From contig JBBQRS010000006.1 of NCBI GenBank assembly GCA_038214535.1, positions 17,182 through 81,181 on the forward strand: a stretch of DNA of 64,000 nt, in the 5' to 3' direction. Numbering within the stretch: the first letter of the stretch is position 1; each line of letters starts with the position of its first letter. Source of the DNA: JBBQRS01 sp038214535. GTDB taxonomy: Bacteria; Chloroflexota; Anaerolineae; CG2-30-64-16. This document shows positions 33,249-41,838 of this stretch, one piece after another. The translations under genes were made by a program, and so were the position numbers. The notes under the pieces are model-generated. The model searched no databases. It was given only the letters and a program-made list of their open reading frames with translations, and was not told where the DNA came from.

Positions 33249-33341
33249 TTGATTTGAGACGTTTCCCGCATTTATCACCCGCAGGGCGCATTCGTACCCT
33301 TGGGGGCACATCAGTACAAATCCTCAGGAGATTTTTGACCC

Positions 33342-34499
33342 ATGAAGACGATTGGCATCCTCACCGGCGGCGGTGATGTTCCCGGCCTCAACCCCTGTAT
33401 CAAAGCGGTTGTGGATCGTTGCGTTGAAGAAGGATACGAAGTTGTAGGGTTCCGCAGAGGTTGGGCCGGCCCGCTTAACGTGAATCCCGACGAACCATCG
33501 GAAGATTGGCGTTGGGTCATGCGCCTTAACAAGGCGGTGGTTCGCAAGATTGATCGCTCCGGCGGTACGTTCCTGCACACCTCGCGAACGCGGCCTTCGA
33601 GTGTCAAATCATCGGAGATGCCGGCGTTCCTGCGCGACCAATACGGCGCACCGGATAACAGCACGGTGGACATGACGCCGCACATCCTCCGCGTGCTGGA
33701 TCATCTCAAGCTCGATGGGCTGATCACAATCGGGGGCGATGACACATTGAGCTATGCGGCGCGGCTCCATCAGGAAAAGTTCCCCGTCGTCGCCATCCCG
33801 AAAACGATGGATAACGACGTTTACGGCACCGATTATTGCATCGGGTTCTCAACTGCCGTGACGCGCAGTGTGGACTTCATTACTGCGCTACGCACGCCGA
33901 CCGGCTCACACGAACGCATCGCCATCGTCGAACTGTTCGGCCGTAACTCGGGCGAAACCTCACTCTTCGCCGCGTATCTGTCCAACGTGGATCGGGCCAT
34001 CATCTCCGAGGTGCCGTTCGATCCGGAGAAGCTCTCTGCGCTTCTGCTGGAAGACAAGAAGGCCAACCCCAGCAATTATGCAATCATGACCATCTCCGAA
34101 GGCGCAACGATGATCGGCGGCGACATCATTGAGACCGGCGAAGAGGACGCCTATGGGCACAAGAAGCTCGGCGGCATCGGCGAAATTGCGGGCGAGCGCA
34201 TTAAGAAGTATACGGGCGAGAATATCATCTACCAGCAACTCGGCTACCTGATGCGGTCGGGCGCGCCGGATTCGCTGGACCGCATGGTCGCCTTCAGCTT
34301 TGCAAACCTGGCGACTGACTTGCTGATTCAGGGGCGTTCGGGGCGCATGGTCGCCCTGCGCGACGGCAAATACACGCACATCCCGCTCAGCACCGTTATC
34401 TCGGGCACGAAGCGAGTTGATGTGGATGAGCTTTACGACAAGGAGAACTATCGGCCCAAAGTCGCCAACATGCTTGGCAAGCCGATGTTCCTGTACTAG
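33342..34499 (+). CDS. 6-phosphofructokinase, PPi-dependent type by key residues
   Basis: This 385-aa PFK superfamily enzyme phosphorylates fructose 6-phosphate. Motifs in order are the phosphoryl-donor loop GILTGGGDVPGLN (5-17), ITIGGDDTLSYA (129-140), PKTMDNDVYGTD (153-164), the substrate site HERIAIVELFGRNSG, and ISEGA. At the two positions that separate ATP from PPi enzymes it has the PPi pair: Asp in GGDD (residue 134) and Lys in PKTMDND (residue 154), where ATP enzymes have Gly in both. It is therefore predicted to use pyrophosphate and to work reversibly in glycolysis/gluconeogenesis. It is monocistronic, with its own promoter and terminator. Confidence 0.92.
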   Translation: MKTIGILTGGGDVPGLNPCIKAVVDRCVEEGYEVVGFRRGWAGPLNVNPDEPSEDWRWVMRLNKAVVRKIDRSGGTFLHTSRTRPSSVKSSEMPAFLRDQYGAPDNSTVDMTPHILRVLDHLKLDGLITIGGDDTLSYAARLHQEKFPVVAIPKTMDNDVYGTDYCIGFSTAVTRSVDFITALRTPTGSHERIAIVELFGRNSGETSLFAAYLSNVDRAIISEVPFDPEKLSALLLEDKKANPSNYAIMTISEGATMIGGDIIETGEEDAYGHKKLGGIGEIAGERIKKYTGENIIYQQLGYLMRSGAPDSLDRMVAFSFANLATDLLIQGRSGRMVALRDGKYTHIPLSTVISGTKRVDVDELYDKENYRPKVANMLGKPMFLY

Positions 34500-34543
34500 C
34501 CTCGGTTTAGCGCCCCGCTCGATTGGGGCGGATGACGTATGGG

Positions 34544-34578
34544 GCCGGTGTCCTGATTCAGGGCGCCGGCTTTTATTA
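34544..34578 (+). terminator. Rho-independent terminator of PFK gene
   Basis: The stem GCCGGTGTCCTGA/TCAGGGCGCCGGC is followed by TTTTATTAT. Confidence 0.8.
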
Positions 34579-34591
34579 TGCCCTCACCACC

Positions 34592-34648
34592 GGTGCGCAT
34601 CTGAGGATGCGCAGTCCGCGGGATGGGGAGGATGCGCGGTCCGCAGGG
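34592..34648. repeat. Hairpin repeats, family B (two units)
   Basis: GGTGCGCATCTGAGGATGCG followed by CAGTCCGC (34592-34619), then a partial GAGGATGCGCGGTCCGCAGG (34628-34647). They lie between the convergent PFK and dehydratase genes. Confidence 0.75.
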
Positions 34649-34666
34649 TGTGCTTCGGAAGAGATT

Positions 34667-35614
34667 CTACCTCCAGGGCAGATGATCCAGGTCTACGTTG
34701 CCGCCGGACAGGATCAGACCGACACGCTTGCCGTAGAGCTCGGGCGCGCCGGCCAGCAGTGCGGCCAGGGGAACCGCGCCGGACGGCTCGACGACCAGCT
34801 TCATTTTTTCCCAGATCATGCGCATCGCGGCGATGATCTGCTCTTCCTCCGCCGTGATGATGCGTTCCAGATGTCGGGATAAGATCGGCAAGGTGAGTTC
34901 ACCCAGCGAGGTACGCAGCCCGTCCGCCACCGTTTCGGGATAGGTCGAGGGGATGATCTTCCCGGCGGCCAGCGAACGGCGAGCGTCGTCTTCTATGGCC
35001 GGCTCCGCACCGTAGATCTTCATGCGCGGATGGAGCGCGTGCGCGACGATGGCGACGCCGCTCATCAAGCCGCCCCCGCCGACAGGGGCAATCATAGCGT
35101 CGAGATCCGGCGCATCGGCAAACAACTCCAGCGCCGTCGTGCCTTGCCCCGCGATTACCCGCGCATCGTCATACGGATGGACGATCTCTGCGCCCGTCTC
35201 TGCGACCACGCGCGCCAGGCCCGTCTCACGCGCGGCCAGGGTCGGCTCGCAGTAGTAAATCTCTGCGCCATAGCCTGCAACCGCGCGCTTCTTGATCTCA
35301 GGGGCGTTATCGGGCATCACCACATAAGCGCGGATGCCGCGCATCCGCGCGGCCAGCGCCAGCGCCGCCGCGTGGTTGCCGGAGGAATGCGTCGCCACGC
35401 CTGCCGCAGCGCGCACATCAGGCAAGGAAAAGACGGCATTGGACGCGCCACGCGCTTTGAACGCGCCGGCCTTCTGGAAATTCTCACATTTGAAGAAAAG
35501 CGTCGCACCCGCCGCTTCGTTGATAATACGCGAAGTCATCACGGGGGTGTGATGCACATAGGGGCGGATGCGCTGGGCAGCCGCGTAAATGTCCTCAATT
35601 GTCGGTGCGCTCAT
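34667..35614 (-). CDS. PLP-dependent threonine/serine dehydratase (or serine racemase-like)
   Basis: This 315-aa protein has fold-type II PLP enzyme features. The PLP-binding lysine is in FQKAGAFKARGASNAV, the substrate/cofactor motif is HSSGNHAAALA, and the PLP-phosphate glycine loop is APVGGGGLMSGVA. C-terminal LILSGGNVDL ends the catalytic domain. There is no ACT-like regulatory domain, so it matches catabolic threonine dehydratase (TdcB) or serine racemase/beta-hydroxyaspartate dehydratase rather than full-length IlvA. The ATG at 35614 has AAAGGA upstream; the longer frame has no signal. It is divergent from the osmoprotectant operon. Confidence 0.9.
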   Translation of the reverse strand: MSAPTIEDIYAAAQRIRPYVHHTPVMTSRIINEAAGATLFFKCENFQKAGAFKARGASNAVFSLPDVRAAAGVATHSSGNHAAALALAARMRGIRAYVVMPDNAPEIKKRAVAGYGAEIYYCEPTLAARETGLARVVAETGAEIVHPYDDARVIAGQGTTALELFADAPDLDAMIAPVGGGGLMSGVAIVAHALHPRMKIYGAEPAIEDDARRSLAAGKIIPSTYPETVADGLRTSLGELTLPILSRHLERIITAEEEQIIAAMRMIWEKMKLVVEPSGAVPLAALLAGAPELYGKRVGLILSGGNVDLDHLPWR

Positions 35615-35657
35615 GCGGAGTCCTTTGGGTAAATGATGGGTTGAATGAATCCGTTTC

Positions 35658-35685
35658 ATTCTAACTGTCTGAATCATCGTGTCAA
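35658..35685 (-). promoter_or_regulatory. Predicted promoter of dehydratase gene
   Basis: On the minus strand: TTGACA (35685-35680), a 16-bp spacer, and TAGAAT (35663-35658), about 44 bp before the ATG. Confidence 0.6.
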
Positions 35686-35703
35686 CTGCCTGAATCGAAG
35701 GGC

Positions 35704-35732
35704 TTGCCAAATGCGGCGCAGGATGCCATAAT
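35704..35732 (+). promoter_or_regulatory. Predicted promoter of osmoprotectant ABC operon
   Basis: TTGCCA at 35704-35709, a 17-bp spacer, and CATAAT at 35727-35732. It is back to back with the dehydratase promoter, 19 bp apart. Confidence 0.5.
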
Positions 35733-35770
35733 GTACGAGTCATCCGCTTCATCGCACAGACACGAATGCC

Positions 35771-36427
35771 ATGCAACTGCTTACGAAAACATGGGAATAT
35801 TTCCTCACCCATCAGCCTGAGTTCTGGGCGAAGACCGCCGCGCACCTGAGGTTAAGCGGGACGGCTTTGTTCATCGGCATCCTGGTCGGTGTGTCGCTGG
35901 GCATCCTTGCCGCGCGAAATCGCCAGACATCGGGGATCGTGACCAACGTGGTTGGCGCGGCCCGCGCGGTGCCCAGCATGGCCATCATGGCGGCGATGCT
36001 GCCGTTGATCGGCACCGGCTTCACGCCTGCGCTGGTCGCGCTGACCATTCTTGCGATTCCGCCGATCCTCATCAATACCCAGGCCGGTCTCACCAGCGTG
36101 GATCCTGCCATCATCGAAGCGGCGCGCGGCATGGGGTTGAACGAGGCGCAGGTGGTGCGCCAGGTGCAAATTCCGCTCGCGCTGCCGATCATCATCGCGG
36201 GGCTGCGCATTGCCGCGGTAGAGGTCGTTGCGAGCGCCACGATCGGCGCGATCATCGGCGCGGGCGGCCTGGGTGAGTTCATTTTCGCAGGGCTGAGTCT
36301 GGGTCCAGCCTACCTGCATCTGGTTTTGTTGGGCGCGATCACCGTCGCGATCCTCACCCTGACCGCGGAGTTCACCCTGAACGGCGCAGAACGTGCGGCC
36401 CGGCGCGCCTACTATCATCCGGCTTGA
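35771..36427 (+). CDS. Osmoprotectant ABC transporter permease (OpuCB/YehW-like)
   Basis: This 218-aa protein has about six TM helices and the BPD_transp_1 domain. The ATPase-contact EAA loop reads EAARGMGLNEAQVVRQVQIPLALP. The sequence ATIGAIIGAGGLGEFIFAGL is typical of ProW/OpuCB permeases. It is the first gene of a cluster with a substrate-binding lipoprotein, an ATPase and a second permease, consistent with uptake of glycine betaine, choline or a related quaternary amine. Confidence 0.9.
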   Translation: MQLLTKTWEYFLTHQPEFWAKTAAHLRLSGTALFIGILVGVSLGILAARNRQTSGIVTNVVGAARAVPSMAIMAAMLPLIGTGFTPALVALTILAIPPILINTQAGLTSVDPAIIEAARGMGLNEAQVVRQVQIPLALPIIIAGLRIAAVEVVASATIGAIIGAGGLGEFIFAGLSLGPAYLHLVLLGAITVAILTLTAEFTLNGAERAARRAYYHPA

Positions 36428-36518
36428 AATCATCGGCGGGTTATCAGCATACTTATCCGAAGATCGGAGTTCAGGAAGAGACCCGCATTCCAACTCCGAA
36501 CCACAAGGGAGGCAGAAC

Positions 36519-37484
36519 GTGAAAGTGTATAAGATCGTTGGAGTGGTCGTCGTCGCAATGGTATTGATGGCCGCATGTACAACTGTGCCGACAGCCCCGG
36601 CGCAGCCCCCGGCCCCGGCAGAACCGGCGGCCCAGCCGGCGGCGGCGGAAGCAAAAACCGCAGCGGGTGCTGCGGTCCGCGTCGGATCGAAAGATTTTAC
36701 CGAAGAGTTGCTGCTCGGCGAAATGTACGCGTTGGTTCTGGAAGAAAACGGCATTCCCGTGGAGCGCCGCCTGAACCTGGCCGGCACGCAAGTTGCCCAC
36801 GAGGCCCTGATCAACGACGAGATTGATCTTTACCCCGAGTACACGGGCACGGGCTATCAGTTCATCCTGGGCAACGAGGATGGCGAGAAAGACCCGGCCA
36901 CGGTTTACGACCGGGCGGCAGAGCAATACAAGGAGAAGTTCAACGTAATATGGCTCGATCGTTCACCCATGAACGACACGAACGCCGTGGCCTGCACCAA
37001 AGCCGCCGCGGACAAATTCGGGCTGGTCACGCTGTCAGACCTGTCCGCCGCCGCGCCGAACCTGCGCTTTGCGGCCATCCCCGACTTCGAGCAGCGCCCC
37101 GACGGTCTCGCCGGCCTGAAAGAGCTGTACGGCGGGTTTGAGTTCCAGTCGCTGACGGTCTTCGATCCCGGCTTGAAGTATAAGGCCGTGGAAGAGGGCA
37201 AGGCCGATTGCGTGATCGCCTTCAGCACCGACGGCCAGATTGCCGCCAACGGGCTCGTACTGATGCAGGACGATAAGGGCCTGTGGCCGCCGTACAACGT
37301 GGCCCCGGTCGTGCGCGCGCCGGCGCTCGAAGCAAACCCCGCGATTGCCGCCGCGCTGAACAGGCTCGCGCCGATAATCACTACGGAAGCGATTACCGCC
37401 CTGAACTGGCAGGTGGATGGAGACAAGAAAGAATACGCAGATGTCGCCAGAGCGTTCCTTCAGGCTCAGGGCCTGATCAAGTAG
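36519..37484 (+). CDS. Osmoprotectant-binding lipoprotein (OpuCC/OsmX/YehZ-like)
   Basis: This 321-aa solute-binding protein has a lipoprotein signal (VVVVAMVLMAAC) and a Pro/Ala-rich linker. The OpuAC-type domain follows, with VGSKDFTEELLLGEMYAL, DLYPEYTGTGYQF and the C-terminal APIITTEAITALNWQVD. The SKDFTE and YPEYTGTG blocks are hallmarks of quaternary-amine-binding proteins. The GTG start has AAGGGAGGCAGAAC upstream; the longer in-frame start overlaps the permease gene and lacks a signal. Confidence 0.92.
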   Translation: MKVYKIVGVVVVAMVLMAACTTVPTAPAQPPAPAEPAAQPAAAEAKTAAGAAVRVGSKDFTEELLLGEMYALVLEENGIPVERRLNLAGTQVAHEALINDEIDLYPEYTGTGYQFILGNEDGEKDPATVYDRAAEQYKEKFNVIWLDRSPMNDTNAVACTKAAADKFGLVTLSDLSAAAPNLRFAAIPDFEQRPDGLAGLKELYGGFEFQSLTVFDPGLKYKAVEEGKADCVIAFSTDGQIAANGLVLMQDDKGLWPPYNVAPVVRAPALEANPAIAAALNRLAPIITTEAITALNWQVDGDKKEYADVARAFLQAQGLIK

Positions 37485-37492
37485 TTCTCTGA

Positions 37493-37536
37493 GGGGGATC
37501 AGACATGGTTTAGGCCGAGCTTGATCCCCCTTCTTT
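37493..37536 (+). terminator. Intra-operon terminator/attenuator between binding protein and ATPase
   Basis: The stem GGGGGATCA/TGATCCCCC (37493-37501 with 37522-37530) is followed by TTCTTT. It would let the binding protein be made in excess of the ATPase, a common arrangement in ABC importers. Confidence 0.7.
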
Positions 37537-37546
37537 GTGGCATTCC

Positions 37547-38527
37547 ATGGATTCTATCGTTTTCGACCAGGTTTCCAAAGTCTACCCCGGCGCGCTCGCG
37601 CCTGCGGTAGACGCCGTCAGCCTGAGCATCCCGCAAGGCACGACGGCGGTGATCCTGGGCACCTCCGGCTCGGGCAAGACGACCCTGATGAAGATGGTCA
37701 ACCGGCTCTACGACCCCACGGGAGGCCGCATCTTCGTCGAGGGGCGCGACGTCCGCGAGCTGGAACCAACCGAGTTGCGCCGCCGGATCGGATACGTCAT
37801 CCAGCAAATCGGCCTCTTCCCGCACTGGACGGTCGCCGAAAACGTCGCGACGGTGCCGGGCATCCTCGGTTGGCCTAAAGATAAAATTCAGGCGCGCGTG
37901 GACGAGTTGCTCCACCTGGTCGGCCTTGACCCCAGGGAGTATGCGGCGCGTTATCCAAGCCAGCTTTCGGGCGGGCAGCAGCAACGCGTGGGCATTGCCC
38001 GCGCGCTGGCGGCGGATCCCGACATCATGCTGATGGACGAGCCGTTCGGCGCGGTGGACGCCATCACGCGCGGGCGGCTGCAAGATGAGTTTCTGGCGCT
38101 ACAACAGGCGGCCCACAAGACGGTGTTGTTCGTGACGCATGACGTGGAAGAAGCCCTGCATCTGGCTGACCGGCTGATCGTGATGGACAAGGGCAAGGTA
38201 TTGCAATACGACACGCCGTTCAACGTCATCGCACACCCGGCCAACAACTTCGTAGCGGAGTTAATCGGGGCCGAGGATATGGTGAGACTGTTGCGGCTGG
38301 TCACGGTACGCAATGTGCTGCAACCCTTGCGACCGGACACGGCAACGGATTGCTCGGAAGTTATTTCGATTGACGACTCCATGCGCGATGCGCTCGCGGC
38401 GCTGTTACGCAGCGGCTGCGATGCGCTGGCCGTGATGGGCGTAGACGGCGCGCCGGTTGGCGAGATAGACCTCGCTACGGTACGCGACCAGTTGCGTCGC
38501 CCGACCGAGCCGGAACCGATACCATGA
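37547..38527 (+). CDS. Osmoprotectant ABC transporter ATP-binding protein (ProV/OpuCA-like)
   Basis: This 326-aa protein has a full ABC ATPase: Walker A GTSGSGKTTLMK, Q-loop YVIQQIGLFPH, signature LSGGQQQRVGIARAL, Walker B IMLMDEP, and H-loop VTHDVEEAL. A C-terminal ~70-aa region (DSMRDALAALLRSGCDALAVM) resembles part of a CBS pair, which in OpuA senses ionic strength. Its reduced size suggests a single degenerate CBS module. The ATG at 37547 is preferred to a TTG 12 bases upstream. Its stop overlaps the tag start by 4 bases. Confidence 0.92.
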   Translation: MDSIVFDQVSKVYPGALAPAVDAVSLSIPQGTTAVILGTSGSGKTTLMKMVNRLYDPTGGRIFVEGRDVRELEPTELRRRIGYVIQQIGLFPHWTVAENVATVPGILGWPKDKIQARVDELLHLVGLDPREYAARYPSQLSGGQQQRVGIARALAADPDIMLMDEPFGAVDAITRGRLQDEFLALQQAAHKTVLFVTHDVEEALHLADRLIVMDKGKVLQYDTPFNVIAHPANNFVAELIGAEDMVRLLRLVTVRNVLQPLRPDTATDCSEVISIDDSMRDALAALLRSGCDALAVMGVDGAPVGEIDLATVRDQLRRPTEPEPIP

Positions 38528-39069
38528 CCACGTACTGCGAAGCCGCGATCAATGACCCGCTGCATGGCCCATATCACGACACGCAATACGGTTTTCCGTT
38601 GCACGATGACGCCGCCCTGCTGGAACGTCTGGCGTTGGAGATCAATCAGGCGGGGCTGTCGTGGGCGACGATTTTGCGTAAGGCGGACAACTTCCACGCG
38701 GCGTTCGAGGGCTTTGACGTGGATCGCGTGGCGGCCTACGGCCTCGAAGAAGAGGCGCGTCTGCTGGCCGACGCCGGCATCATCCGTAACCGGCTGAAGG
38801 TGCAGGCGGTGATCGAGAACGCGCGGCGGATTCAGGGGTTGCGAGGCGAGTACGGCTCCTTGGCAGGCTGGCTCGACGCGCATCACCCGCGCTCGCGCGA
38901 AGAGTGGACGAAGCTATTCAAGCGCACGTTCGTCTTCACCGGCGGCGAGATCGTCAACGAGTTCCTGATGAGCACCGGCTATCTGCCCGGCGCACATCAC
39001 CCCGGTTGCCCCGTCTACGCCGAGATCGCGCGCCTCGGCCCGCCGTGGATGCGCGCTCCCGAACCATGA
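38524..39069 (+). CDS. tag: DNA-3-methyladenine glycosylase I
   Basis: This 181-aa protein excises 3-methyladenine from alkylated DNA. Family blocks present are YHDTQYGFPLHDDAALLERL (the first His is a Zn ligand), LEINQAGLSWATILRKADNF, LADAGIIRNRLKVQAVIENA, and the C-terminal Zn-binding GAHHPGCPVY with His and Cys ligands. Cys5 near the N-terminus completes the typical Cys-His-His-Cys set. It overlaps the ATPase gene upstream and the permease gene downstream by 4 bases each, so it is fully embedded in the transporter operon. Confidence 0.93.
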   Translation: MTTYCEAAINDPLHGPYHDTQYGFPLHDDAALLERLALEINQAGLSWATILRKADNFHAAFEGFDVDRVAAYGLEEEARLLADAGIIRNRLKVQAVIENARRIQGLRGEYGSLAGWLDAHHPRSREEWTKLFKRTFVFTGGEIVNEFLMSTGYLPGAHHPGCPVYAEIARLGPPWMRAPEP

Positions 39070-39689
39070 GCTATATCCTGAGCAATCCCGACCGCGTGTG
39101 GACGGCAACGCGGGAGCATCTGGTACTCACCCTCGTGGCGCTGGCGATTGCGCTGGCGATTGCGCTGCCCGTCGGCGTTTTCCTCGCGCGCCACCCGAAG
39201 CTTTACGGTCCGTCCATCGCGGGACTCAGCATCCTCTACACCATCCCCAGCGTGTCGCTGCTGGCGATGCTCATTCCGGTGGTGGGGCTGGGGTTCTGGC
39301 CGACAATCCTCGCGCTGGTCGCCTATTGCCAGGCAATCCTGGTGCGCAACGTAGTGGTGGGGATGAACGGGGTGGACGCCGCGGTGCTCGAATCGGCGCG
39401 CGGCATGGGGTTAAGCCCGAGCCAGGTGTTGTTCCGCGTCGAGCTGCCGCTGGCCCTGCCCGTGATCCTTGCAGGCGTGCGGATTGCGACCATCTCCACG
39501 ATCTCCATCGCGACGGTCGCCGCGTTCTTCGACGCAGGCGGGCTGGGCGCGCTGATCCGCGAGGGCATCAGCCAGGATTATGGGGCCAAGATCATGGCCG
39601 GGGTCATCGCGGTGGCCGCCATCGCCATCATCGCCGAGCAACTGTTGCGCGCGCTGGTGCGTCGCTCCGAACGCTACCGCACCGCCTGA
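39066..39689 (+). CDS. Osmoprotectant ABC transporter permease, second subunit (OpuCD/YehY-like)
   Basis: This 207-aa protein has about five to six TM helices. The first helix region is LVLTLVALAIALAIALPVGV, the EAA loop is ESARGMGLSPSQVLFRVELP, and GGLGALIREGISQDYGAKIM ends the domain. It pairs with the permease at 35771-36427 to form the membrane channel. The ATG overlaps the tag stop codon. Confidence 0.9.
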   Translation: MSYILSNPDRVWTATREHLVLTLVALAIALAIALPVGVFLARHPKLYGPSIAGLSILYTIPSVSLLAMLIPVVGLGFWPTILALVAYCQAILVRNVVVGMNGVDAAVLESARGMGLSPSQVLFRVELPLALPVILAGVRIATISTISIATVAAFFDAGGLGALIREGISQDYGAKIMAGVIAVAAIAIIAEQLLRALVRRSERYRTA

Positions 39690-39715
39690 CCCTGTGCGAA
39701 ACACGCCCTTTAATT

Positions 39716-39744
39716 TTGCCCGATTCGCGGCCCTGTGCTACCAT
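39716..39744 (+). promoter_or_regulatory. Predicted promoter of pyrC, leaderless geometry
   Basis: TTGCCC at 39716-39721, a 17-bp spacer, and TACCAT at 39739-39744. The pyrC ATG at 39752 follows after 7 bp without a Shine-Dalgarno. Confidence 0.5.
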
Positions 39745-39751
39745 CACGCAG

Positions 39752-40783
39752 ATGCCACGCGTGAGGCTCCCCGGACTGACTGATGTTCACGTTCACCTGC
39801 GCGTGCCTGGTGGAGAGTACAAAGAAGATCTCCGAACCGGCACTTCCGCTGCGATTGCAGGTGGCTTTACGTGTCTATTGGCGATGCCCAACACGAAGCC
39901 GCCGCTCGTTACCCCTGATGATTTCCGTTCTATCCAGGCCCAGGTTGACGCCGACGCGCTTTGCGACGTCTATCATTTCGCCGGCGCATCGCCCGATCAC
40001 CTCGATGCACTGCCGGAACTGAGCCGCGAAGCCGCCGGCCTGAAAATCTATCTCGATCAGACGTTTGGCCCGTTACGTATCACCGACCTCGACACCCTGT
40101 TGGGCTGTTTCCGCCTGTGGCCGGGACGCACGCCCATCGCCATGCACGCCGAGGGGCCGAATGTCGCACTCGGCATCGGGCTTTCGGCGGCCTTCGACAA
40201 GCCCGTGCATTTCTGCCACATCAGCCGGAAGGACGAGATCGAGCTGATCGCGCAGGCGAAGACGCGCGGCTTGCGCGTGACGTGCGAAGTCGCGCCGCAT
40301 CACCTCTTCCTCTCGAAGAATGACCTGCCCCGGCTGGGCGCGCTGGGCGACATGCGCCCCCGATTGGCCTCGCCGGAAGACGTTGCCGCGCTGTGGGCGC
40401 GCATCAACACGACGGTGGATTGCATCGCCACGGATCACGCGCCGCATACGCTGGAGGAAAAACGCAGCGACACCCCACCCCCCGGCGTCCCCGGACTGGA
40501 GACCGCCCTCCCCCTGATGCTAACGGCTGTTCACGAGGGCCGTTTGACGTTGGAACGGCTCACGTATCTTATGTCAACACAGCCGCGAGAAATCTTTGGC
40601 CTGCCGGAGCAAGCCGATACATGGATCGAGGTAGACACCGATGCCGAATATACGCTCTCGAACGACGGACTCTACACCAGGTGCGGTTGGACGCCGTTCG
40701 ATGGGATGCGTGTGCGCGGCAAGCTCCAGCGGGTGACGCTGCGTGACAAGCTCGTATTCGAGGACGGCATCCTCATTGCTTAA
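39752..40783 (+). CDS. pyrC: Dihydroorotase, short CAD-like type
   Basis: This 343-aa amidohydrolase cyclises N-carbamoyl-aspartate to dihydroorotate. Metal ligands are in the N-terminal DVHVHLRVPG (His-x-His), MHAEG, HFCHISRK and IATDHAPHT (Asp). The N-terminal block EYKEDLRTGTSAAIAGGFT and the absence of the long N-terminal domain of type I enzymes resemble the dihydroorotase domain of animal CAD. The carboxylated Lys of type I enzymes is probably in GLKIYLDQTFG. The true start is the ATG at 39752; the frame is open far upstream only by chance. It begins the pyrimidine cluster. Confidence 0.92.
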   Translation: MPRVRLPGLTDVHVHLRVPGGEYKEDLRTGTSAAIAGGFTCLLAMPNTKPPLVTPDDFRSIQAQVDADALCDVYHFAGASPDHLDALPELSREAAGLKIYLDQTFGPLRITDLDTLLGCFRLWPGRTPIAMHAEGPNVALGIGLSAAFDKPVHFCHISRKDEIELIAQAKTRGLRVTCEVAPHHLFLSKNDLPRLGALGDMRPRLASPEDVAALWARINTTVDCIATDHAPHTLEEKRSDTPPPGVPGLETALPLMLTAVHEGRLTLERLTYLMSTQPREIFGLPEQADTWIEVDTDAEYTLSNDGLYTRCGWTPFDGMRVRGKLQRVTLRDKLVFEDGILIA

Positions 40784-40790
40784 ACCATTT

Positions 40791-40816
40791 GGCCCGCTGT
40801 AGCGGGCCTTTTCTTT
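40791..40816 (+). terminator. Rho-independent terminator between pyrC and pyrB
   Basis: A perfect stem GGCCCGCT/AGCGGGCC with a 2-base loop is followed by TTTTCTTT. No PyrR-type anti-terminator dyad was recognised upstream; pyrB would need read-through or its own promoter. Confidence 0.8.
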
Positions 40817-40844
40817 GACCCATCACTATTCAGGAGAGAACACG

Positions 40845-41834
40845 ATGACCACTACCCCCAGGCTGTTCGACTACACCCAGATGAAAGAGCGCCCAACCCA
40901 TCACGGACCGCTGTACGGTCAGGATATTCTTTCGGTAGACCAGTTCGACCGGGACACGTTGAATTACGTGTTCGACCGCTCCCATGAGATGCGCGAACTC
41001 GTGGAACGCTTCGGTGCGTCCGATCTACTGGTCGGGCGCATCCTCACGTGTCTGTTCTACGAACCGAGCACGCGCACCAGCTCATCCTTCATCGCAGCCA
41101 TGGAGCGGCTCGGCGGTTCGGTGATCCCGATCACCCAGGGCGTGCAATACTCCAGCGTCAGCAAGGGCGAGAGCTTGCCCGACACGATCCGCACGCTGGA
41201 ACAATATTCGGACGTGATCGTGCTGCGCCACCCGGATATCGGGGCGGCAAAAGTAGCCGCGGACTACGCAGCGATCCCGGTGATGAACGCGGGCGACGGC
41301 GCGGGCGAACACCCAACCCAGGCGTTGCTCGACCTGCTGACGATCCAGGAGGAGTTGGGGACGATTGACGGCCTGCAAATTGCCATGGTGGGTGATCTGC
41401 GCTACGGGCGTACCGTCCACTCGCTGACCAAGCTACTGCTGCAATATAACGTCAGCCTGCGCTTCGTCTCTCCGGACATCCTGCGCTTGCCGCTGACGTT
41501 GATGAACCAGATCCGCGACCTCGGCGTCAACGCGCGCGAGAGCAACGACGTCGCGGACGTGATCGAAACGGCGGACGTGCTCTACGTCACGCGCATCCAG
41601 AAGGAGCGCTTCACCGACCTGGCGCAGTATGACGAGGTGAAAGACCTGTATCGGATTACACCGGACCTGATGGAACACGCCAAGCAGAAGATGGTCGTGA
41701 TGCATCCCCTGCCCCGCGTCGGTGAAATCGAGTATACCGTGGACTCTGACCCGCGCGCGGCGTACTTCCGCCAGGTGAAGAACGGGATGTTCGTGCGGAT
41801 GGCGCTGCTGGCAGCCGTGCTAGGCAAGGCGTAA
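40845..41834 (+). CDS. pyrB: Aspartate carbamoyltransferase catalytic subunit
   Basis: This 329-aa enzyme makes carbamoyl-aspartate from carbamoyl phosphate and aspartate. Motifs are the carbamoyl-phosphate loop FYEPSTRTSSSF, the HPTQALLDLLTI block, and VMHPLPRVGEI. The Lys of the mobile loop is in SVSKGESLPDT. The ATG at 40845 has AGGAGAG upstream. No regulatory pyrI gene is present. It is 4 bp upstream of pyrFE. Confidence 0.95.
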   Translation: MTTTPRLFDYTQMKERPTHHGPLYGQDILSVDQFDRDTLNYVFDRSHEMRELVERFGASDLLVGRILTCLFYEPSTRTSSSFIAAMERLGGSVIPITQGVQYSSVSKGESLPDTIRTLEQYSDVIVLRHPDIGAAKVAADYAAIPVMNAGDGAGEHPTQALLDLLTIQEELGTIDGLQIAMVGDLRYGRTVHSLTKLLLQYNVSLRFVSPDILRLPLTLMNQIRDLGVNARESNDVADVIETADVLYVTRIQKERFTDLAQYDEVKDLYRITPDLMEHAKQKMVVMHPLPRVGEIEYTVDSDPRAAYFRQVKNGMFVRMALLAAVLGKA

Positions 41835-41838
41835 CCCG

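Noticed and set aside
39098..39751. Apparent ~218-codon N-terminal extension of dihydroorotase
   Set aside because: It overlaps the permease gene in another frame, reads as Arg/Gly-rich nonsense, and a promoter plus a family-typical start lie at 39752.
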